64,000 nt of DNA from contig NZ_CP146991.1 of the NCBI RefSeq assembly GCF_001941975.2, forward strand, positions 1,722,524 to 1,786,523, written 5' to 3'. This document shows, in pieces, positions 59,306 to 64,000 of this stretch. Each line of letters begins with the position of its first letter. The stretch's first letter is position 1. Under the pieces are notes generated by a model that saw only the letters and a list, made by a program, of their open reading frames with translations, made no database searches and had not been told where the DNA came from. The DNA is from Sporomusa sphaeroides DSM 2875 (GTDB lineage: Bacteria > Bacillota > Negativicutes > Sporomusales > Sporomusaceae). The translations under genes and the position numbers were made by a program.

Positions 59306-60415
59306 TTGTCCGATAAAGAAATGCGCAAAGGGATAACCACCGGGACTTGTGCCGCAGCGGCAGCCAAGGCTGCGGTTATGGCCTGGCTGGGCCAGCCGGT
59401 GACTGTTCTTCAGGTTTTTTCACCACAAGGAGTCCTGCTGACAGTACCTGTTGCCGAAAGCTGGCCGGTTGCCGGCGGCGGTATGGCGGCAATAATCAAA
59501 GATGCCGGTGATGATCCGGATATAACCAATGGGGTTAGGATTATGGCAGAGATCATTATTACCGATAAACCGGGAGTTGTGATCAAAGCAGGTATTGGCG
59601 TAGGAACGGTGACTAAACCCGGGCTGGCTGTGCCGGTAGGTGAACCGGCAGTAAATCCCGGGCCGCGTTCCATGATTACCAGGGCTGTGACTGAGTGTTT
59701 GCCAACAGATAAAGGGGCTGTTGTGACAATTTCTATTCCCGAGGGAGAGAAATTGGCGACCAGAACGCTTAACCCCATATTGGGGATTGTTGGCGGACTG
59801 TCGATTATTGGCACTACCGGTATTGTTGAACCGATGTCAGAAGAGGCTTTTAAAAATTCACTTGTACCGCAGATTAGTGTGGTGCAGGCATTAGGCTATA
59901 CAGATATAGTATTTGCTCCGGGAAAAATCGGACAGGATATAGCCATCAACCGTTGCGGCCTGCCGGCCGCCGCCGTAATCCAGACAAGCAATTTTATCGG
60001 ACATATGTTGGAGAATGCAGTAAAATACGGCATGCGCCGGGTGTTGTTATTTGGCCATCTTGGCAAAATCGTTAAAGTGTCGGCCGGCATATTCCATACT
60101 CATAACCGGATGGCCGATGCCCGCCTGGAGACAATAGCCGCCTATATGGCGCTAAACGGAGCGCCACAGACGGCCATTGAAGAAATAATGGCTTCGACTA
60201 CTACCGAAGCTGCTATGCCAATCATCGCCCGGTATAATATGACTGAGGTTTATTCTGTACTGGCCGAACGGGCCAGTGCCCGGGCAAAGCGTTATGTGTT
60301 TGGTGATTTGACAGTGGGAACCGTTATTGTGACTTTACAGGGAGATATACTGGGGCTTGATGAGACAGCCCGTGAAATTGGAGGCCATTTAGGATGGAAT
60401 GTAGGTACCAGGTAG
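59306..60415 (+). CDS. cbiD: Cobalt-precorrin-5B C1-methyltransferase
   Basis: Anaerobic B12 pathway methylation at C1. Family motif MRKGITTGTCAAAAAKAA at the start, PGVVIKAGIGVGTVTKPGLAVPVGEPAVNPGPR, and GHLGKIVKVSAG. Start is TTG 59306, with AAGGGGG eight bases ahead; earlier in-frame codons lie in the terminator hairpin. About 369 residues. Overlaps cbiE by 22 bp. First gene of the riboswitch-controlled operon. Confidence 0.93.
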   Translation: MSDKEMRKGITTGTCAAAAAKAAVMAWLGQPVTVLQVFSPQGVLLTVPVAESWPVAGGGMAAIIKDAGDDPDITNGVRIMAEIIITDKPGVVIKAGIGVGTVTKPGLAVPVGEPAVNPGPRSMITRAVTECLPTDKGAVVTISIPEGEKLATRTLNPILGIVGGLSIIGTTGIVEPMSEEAFKNSLVPQISVVQALGYTDIVFAPGKIGQDIAINRCGLPAAAVIQTSNFIGHMLENAVKYGMRRVLLFGHLGKIVKVSAGIFHTHNRMADARLETIAAYMALNGAPQTAIEEIMASTTTEAAMPIIARYNMTEVYSVLAERASARAKRYVFGDLTVGTVIVTLQGDILGLDETAREIGGHLGWNVGTR

Positions 60416-61026
60416 TAGTTGTTGGCATTGGCCCCGGATCGCCTGATTATGTGCTGCCTGTCGTTAGCCGGACGATTGCTCAGGCCAGAGTTCTGGTAGG
60501 CAGTAAGCGGGCGCTGGATACCTTTGCCGCAGGCGGTCAGGCTACCAGGATTATTGATAAAGATATTAACGGTGTGCTTGATTTTATTGAAGAACAGCTG
60601 GCAAGTCAGGATGTAGTGGTTATGGTGTCCGGCGACCCTGGATTTTACAGCATGCTGGTGGCAGTCAGAAAACGGTTTGCGCCAGAGAGTATTACGGTGA
60701 TTCCCGGTATTAGTTCGGTCCAAATGGCGTTTGCCCGGGTGGCCGAAGTGTGGCAGGATGCCGCTCTGATCAGTATGCATGGCCGTACAGCCGCTGATGA
60801 GGTACTGCGTTACCGGCCAGGGCATAAGCTGGGCATCCTGACTGACACTCAGCACAATCCGGCCTGTATTTCGCGCATCCTGTTAGCATTCGGGTGGCCG
60901 GAGGCGGCTCATGTCTGGTTATGCGCCAATTTGTCTTATGACAATGAAGTGGTGGCTGCTATGACCTTAGCCGAGGCCGCAGAAACTCCCGGTTTTGAAC
61001 ATAGCGTAATGGTGGTGAAAGCATGA
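60394..61026 (+). CDS. cbiE: Cobalt-precorrin-7 C5-methyltransferase
   Basis: 210-residue SAM-dependent tetrapyrrole methyltransferase: VVGIGPGSPDYVLPVV, VMVSGDPGFYSML and VIPGISSVQMAFARV. In aerobes it is the N-terminal half of CobL. GGAGG lies eight bases before the ATG inside cbiD. Works with CbiT, whose gene overlaps by 4 bp (ATGA). Confidence 0.93.
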   Translation: MECRYQVVVVGIGPGSPDYVLPVVSRTIAQARVLVGSKRALDTFAAGGQATRIIDKDINGVLDFIEEQLASQDVVVMVSGDPGFYSMLVAVRKRFAPESITVIPGISSVQMAFARVAEVWQDAALISMHGRTAADEVLRYRPGHKLGILTDTQHNPACISRILLAFGWPEAAHVWLCANLSYDNEVVAAMTLAEAAETPGFEHSVMVVKA

Positions 61027-61616
61027 GTCACAGCTTAGGTATTCCGGATGAGCAGTTCATCAGAGGCGACATTCCGATGACGAAACAGGAAATTCGCATC
61101 TTAACTTTGGCTAAGGCCAGCATTGGTGCTGCCGACACTGTCATTGATATCGGGGCAGGTACCGGTTCGCTATCCATTGAAGCGGCTTTATTGGCCAGGC
61201 AAGGCAGGGTATATGCCATTGAGCGCGAACCCGAGGGGATTGAACTGATTAAGGCCAACGCCGCTAAGTTTGAGGCCGGCAATGTTCAGGCTGTGCTTGG
61301 TTCGGCACCGGCGGCGCTGGCCGGGCTGCCGGCGGCGGAAGTCATCTTAATCGGCGGCAGTGGCGGCAGGCTGCCCGACATTTTGTCCTCGGCCGATCAA
61401 TTGCTGAAACCGGGCGGACGCCTGATTGTAACAGCTGTTACCGTAGAAACACTGTCTGCCGCTCTCCAGCTTATGCGGCAGCGTCCGGCCTATGCGGTTG
61501 AGGCTTGCTGTGTACAAGTTACCCGGATTCAGCCGGTGGGCACCAGTAATATGTTTAAAGCACTTAACCCGATATATATTATTACCTGTACTAAAGAAGG
61601 GCAGGCTGCCGGATAG
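61023..61616 (+). CDS. cbiT: Cobalt-precorrin-6B C15-methyltransferase (decarboxylating)
   Basis: 197 residues, Rossmann-type methyltransferase. GIPDEQFIRGDIPMTKQEIR is the family opening, and IDIGAGTGSLSIEAAL is the SAM loop. Methylates C15 and decarboxylates the C12 acetate. It is separate from cbiE here, as in Salmonella. Confidence 0.94.
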   Translation: MSHSLGIPDEQFIRGDIPMTKQEIRILTLAKASIGAADTVIDIGAGTGSLSIEAALLARQGRVYAIEREPEGIELIKANAAKFEAGNVQAVLGSAPAALAGLPAAEVILIGGSGGRLPDILSSADQLLKPGGRLIVTAVTVETLSAALQLMRQRPAYAVEACCVQVTRIQPVGTSNMFKALNPIYIITCTKEGQAAG

Positions 61617-61646
61617 GGAAACAGCCTGGATGAAGGGAGAATATCA

Positions 61647-62411
61647 ATGAATGTATTTTTTGTAGGAGCCGGTCCGGGAGATCCTGAGCTGATTACCGTG
61701 AAAGGGCAGCGCCTTTTGGGACAGGCAGATATCATTATTTATGCCGGTTCGTTAGTCAATCCGGCGCTCTTATCCCTCGCTAAAAATGGAGCTGCCATCT
61801 ATAACAGCGCCTCCATGACGCTGGATGAAGTCATTGCTGTTATGGAGCAAGGGGTTAAAGAGAACAAGCTGGTAGTCCGGTTACATACCGGCGATCCCAG
61901 CATATATGGTGCCATTCAGGAGCAAATGGATGCACTGGCACCGAAAAATATTGATTTTGAAGTTATCCCCGGCGTTAGCTCGTTCCTGGCTACAGCCGCT
62001 GCCTTAAAGCAGGAATATACATTGCCTGATGTATCCCAGACGGTAATTATTACCCGTTTGGAAGGGCGCACCCCGGTGCCGGAAAAAGAAAAACTGGTTA
62101 AGCTGGCCAGCCACGAGGCTACGATGTGTATTTTCCTGAGTGTGCATATGCTGGACAATGTGGTTAAAGAGCTGGTAGATGGCGGCTATACCTACGAAAC
62201 CCCGGTGGCTATTGTGCAAAAAGCCTCCTGGCCTGATCAAAAAATCTTCCGCGCTACCTTAGGCACTATTGCTCAAATTGCCAGAGAAAATAATATTGAC
62301 CGTACAGCCATGATTGTGGTCGGTAAGGTCTTGCAAACCGATTATGCTTTGTCGCGGTTATATGCTCCGGAATTCGGACATATGTTCAGACAGGCGCAGG
62401 AGGCTAAATAA
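61647..62411 (+). CDS. cbiF: Cobalt-precorrin-4 C11-methyltransferase
   Basis: 254 residues: FVGAGPGDPELITVKGQRLL, YAGSLVNPALL, LHTGDPSIYGAIQEQ and VIPGVSSFLATAAALKQEYTLPDVSQT, the CbiF/CobM pattern. GAAGGGAG precedes the ATG. Methylates C11 before ring contraction products are opened by CbiG. Confidence 0.95.
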   Translation: MNVFFVGAGPGDPELITVKGQRLLGQADIIIYAGSLVNPALLSLAKNGAAIYNSASMTLDEVIAVMEQGVKENKLVVRLHTGDPSIYGAIQEQMDALAPKNIDFEVIPGVSSFLATAAALKQEYTLPDVSQTVIITRLEGRTPVPEKEKLVKLASHEATMCIFLSVHMLDNVVKELVDGGYTYETPVAIVQKASWPDQKIFRATLGTIAQIARENNIDRTAMIVVGKVLQTDYALSRLYAPEFGHMFRQAQEAK

Positions 62412-62414
62412 ATT

Positions 62415-63488
62415 GTGAAGCTGGCAGTCATCTCTGTTACCCGCAAAGGGGCCGAACTGGCTGAACGGATAGCACCGCTGCTGGGGCCGGGGGTTGATGT
62501 CTATGCTAAAAACGGGCGCAATCTGCCAGAGTTACATCATACCTATGACTCCTTAAGCGACCTGGTAGCTGAAATATTTTCCTTATATGATGGCTTGGTG
62601 TTCATTATGGCGACAGGAATTGTCGTGAGGGTCATTGCGGCACAGGTGAAGGACAAACGCTGCGATCCGGCGGTAGTTGTCATGGATGATGGCGGCAATT
62701 ATGCGATAAGCCTGTTGTCAGGTCATATCGGCGGCGCCAATGAGTTAACCGGGTTAGTGAGCCGTGCCGCCAAAGCTGTGCCGGTTATCACTACCGCCAC
62801 CGATGTTGCCGGCTTGCCGGCTGCTGACATACTGGCAGTCAAACTTGATCTGACCATCGAACCGTTCAGTTCGCTCAAAACCATAAACGCCGCCATTGTT
62901 AATGGTGACAGGGTGTTGTTTTTTATTGATAAGGAACTGGCTGACCATGAGCGGTATATTGCTTTGGCCACCAGGCAAGGGGTTGCATTAGTTGATAGCA
63001 GTGAACTTATCCATCCGGATCAGTATGATGCTGCTGTAGTCATTACCGATAAAGAACTTGCTATTCAGAAACCGCATCTGTATTTGCGTCCCCACAGTTT
63101 AGCCCTTGGCATCGGCTGCCGGCGGGATACCACCGGTGCTGAAATTTTGTCAGCCATCAATCAGGCTTGCCGGACAATCGGACGGAGCAGCAACAGTGTG
63201 GCTGTGATTGGCAGTACTGTCGTAAAAGCCGATGAACAGGGTTTGCTCGCAGTGGCGGAGCAGCTGGGTGTGCCGATTAAGTTTTTTACCAATGAACAAC
63301 TGGAACAATGTATAGACCAATATGAATTGTCGTTATCTGATTTTGTTAATGAGAAGATAGGAGTGGGAAATGTATGCGAACCAGCAGCCATACTAGCGGG
63401 GCGGAACAACAAGCTGATTTTGCCCAAAACAAAATATCCCAAAGTGACTGTGGCGGTCACAACGGTAAAATATCGGTGGTGGGAATAG
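62415..63488 (+). CDS. cbiG: Cobalt-precorrin-5A hydrolase
   Basis: 357 residues with CbiG N-terminal (MATGIVVRVIAAQVKDKRCDPAVVVMDDGG and SLLSGHIGGANELT), mid and C-terminal (LGIGCRRDTTGAEIL) regions, so complete. It opens the delta-lactone and releases acetaldehyde, a step unique to the anaerobic pathway. GTG start behind AGGAGG. The 3' end is overlapped by 115 bp of the cbiH frame. Confidence 0.93.
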   Translation: MKLAVISVTRKGAELAERIAPLLGPGVDVYAKNGRNLPELHHTYDSLSDLVAEIFSLYDGLVFIMATGIVVRVIAAQVKDKRCDPAVVVMDDGGNYAISLLSGHIGGANELTGLVSRAAKAVPVITTATDVAGLPAADILAVKLDLTIEPFSSLKTINAAIVNGDRVLFFIDKELADHERYIALATRQGVALVDSSELIHPDQYDAAVVITDKELAIQKPHLYLRPHSLALGIGCRRDTTGAEILSAINQACRTIGRSSNSVAVIGSTVVKADEQGLLAVAEQLGVPIKFFTNEQLEQCIDQYELSLSDFVNEKIGVGNVCEPAAILAGRNNKLILPKTKYPKVTVAVTTVKYRWWE

Positions 63489-64000
63489 GGCCAGGCAGCC
63501 TGGAGGATATGACGCCGCGAGCCCGGCAGGCGATTGAAGATGCTGAGATTATTGTTGGTTATGATACCTATTTGGATTTGATAAAAGCTCTACTGCCAGC
63601 CAAAACCACCATTGGCACAGGCATGATGCAGGAAATCGACCGTTGTCAGGCGGCGGTAGATAAAGCCATGACCGGAAAACAGGTGGCGGTAATTTCCAGC
63701 GGCGACCCGGGAATATATGGTATGGCCGGTTTAGTGCTTGAACTTGTTGGCAAGCAGCCGGCAGCCAGGCAGCCGGAAGTAGAGGTTATTCCCGGTATCA
63801 GCGCCGTCGGTGCGGCAGCCTCTATCCTGGGAGCACCGCTGATGCACGATTTTGCCGTTATCAGTCTGAGTGACTTATTAACTCCCTGGGAAGTTATTAA
63901 AAAGAGAGTGGAAATGGCGGTTGCCGGGGATTTCGTTATTGCTATTTATAACCCCAAAAGTACCCGGCGGACAAGCCAAATAGAAACGGTGCGCGAAATT
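63374..64000 (+). CDS. cbiH: Cobalt-precorrin-3 C17-methyltransferase, cut by the window end
   Basis: Open to the end of the window. From ATG 63374 (AGGAG about 11 bases ahead) a polar 32-residue lead precedes the usual CbiH/CobJ start KISVVGIGPGSLEDMTPRA, then GYDTYLDLI, SSGDPGIYGMAGLVLE and VIPGISAVGAAASILGAPLMHDFAVISLSD. GTG codons at 63476 and 63479 are alternative starts that would remove the lead but lack a ribosome site. It performs ring contraction and C17 methylation. Confidence 0.9.
   Translation, partial: MRTSSHTSGAEQQADFAQNKISQSDCGGHNGKISVVGIGPGSLEDMTPRARQAIEDAEIIVGYDTYLDLIKALLPAKTTIGTGMMQEIDRCQAAVDKAMTGKQVAVISSGDPGIYGMAGLVLELVGKQPAARQPEVEVIPGISAVGAAASILGAPLMHDFAVISLSDLLTPWEVIKKRVEMAVAGDFVIAIYNPKSTRRTSQIETVREI

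Noticed and set aside
1-64000. CRISPR array, tRNA or rRNA genes
   Set aside because: No evenly spaced direct repeats and no cloverleaf or rRNA sequence was noticed. The repeated units are scattered palindromes.

Overview
The window looks like chromosomal DNA of an anaerobic, endospore-forming bacterium with an outer membrane, most like the Sporomusaceae (Negativicutes). Sporulation is shown by a pro-sigma-K gene, YyaC and a Spo0E-like protein. The outer membrane is shown by a type IV pilus/type II secretion cluster with a PilQ-type secretin and by an RND efflux pump. Anaerobic metabolism is shown by a membrane-bound [NiFe] hydrogenase, a NrfA nitrite reductase end, a 2-oxoacid:ferredoxin oxidoreductase, LUD-type Fe-S oxidoreductases and the anaerobic (cbi) cobalamin pathway. 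The family assignment is an inference from gene content.

Layout. 1-5.3 kb: end of nrfA, then a hyaABCD uptake hydrogenase operon. 5.4-8.3 kb: a Cys-rich small protein, aroH, a glycosyltransferase, and a c-di-AMP riboswitch in front of an NlpC/P60 cell-wall hydrolase. 8.4-11.7 kb: znuA-zur-znuC-znuB zinc uptake operon with palindromic operators around its promoter. 11.7-15.1 kb: HD protein, yyaC, a group II intron inserted just after the yyaC terminator, and a 30-residue membrane protein. 15.2-20.4 kb: sigK, split by a 4.48-kb skin-like element. The element is bounded by a 16-bp direct repeat whose recombination restores the reading frame. It carries a SpoIVCA-type serine recombinase, DUF4177 and DUF898 proteins, a Spo0E-like protein, several small unknown ORFs and a c-di-GMP-I riboswitch in front of a 40-residue ORF. 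20.6-37 kb: yqeG, aroE and a long pilus/secretion cluster (pilB, T, C, pseudopilins, pilD, comFB, pilM, N, O, P, Q) interleaved with aroC, aroK and aroB. 37.4-41.7 kb: RND adaptor and pump. 41.7-42 kb (minus strand): a small predicted selenoprotein with an in-frame UGA in a Cys-Sec pair. 42-47 kb: a 2-hydroxyacid dehydrogenase, a small unknown protein, and larE-larB-larC for the nickel-pincer cofactor. 47-53 kb: RNase HIII, HD-GYP phosphodiesterase, queC, folE2, a low-complexity protein, a YdjC-type deacetylase and a sugar epimerase. 53-56 kb: korDABC. 56-58.9 kb (minus strand): a fused LutB-LutA protein and LutC behind a TGGTC-N-GACCA operator. 59-64 kb: a cobalamin riboswitch and cbiD-E-T-F-G-H, the last cut by the window edge.

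How it fits together. Hydrogenase, NrfA, KOR and Lut genes handle anaerobic electrons. Hya and Lar both depend on nickel, and Znu/Zur handles zinc. Three second-messenger or metabolite riboswitches (c-di-AMP, c-di-GMP, cobalamin) are visible, together with an HD-GYP protein. Intergenic spaces hold several families of palindromic repeats. The least ordinary items are the small sigK skin element with its own Spo0E-like gene and c-di-GMP riboswitch, and the small Cys-Sec protein.
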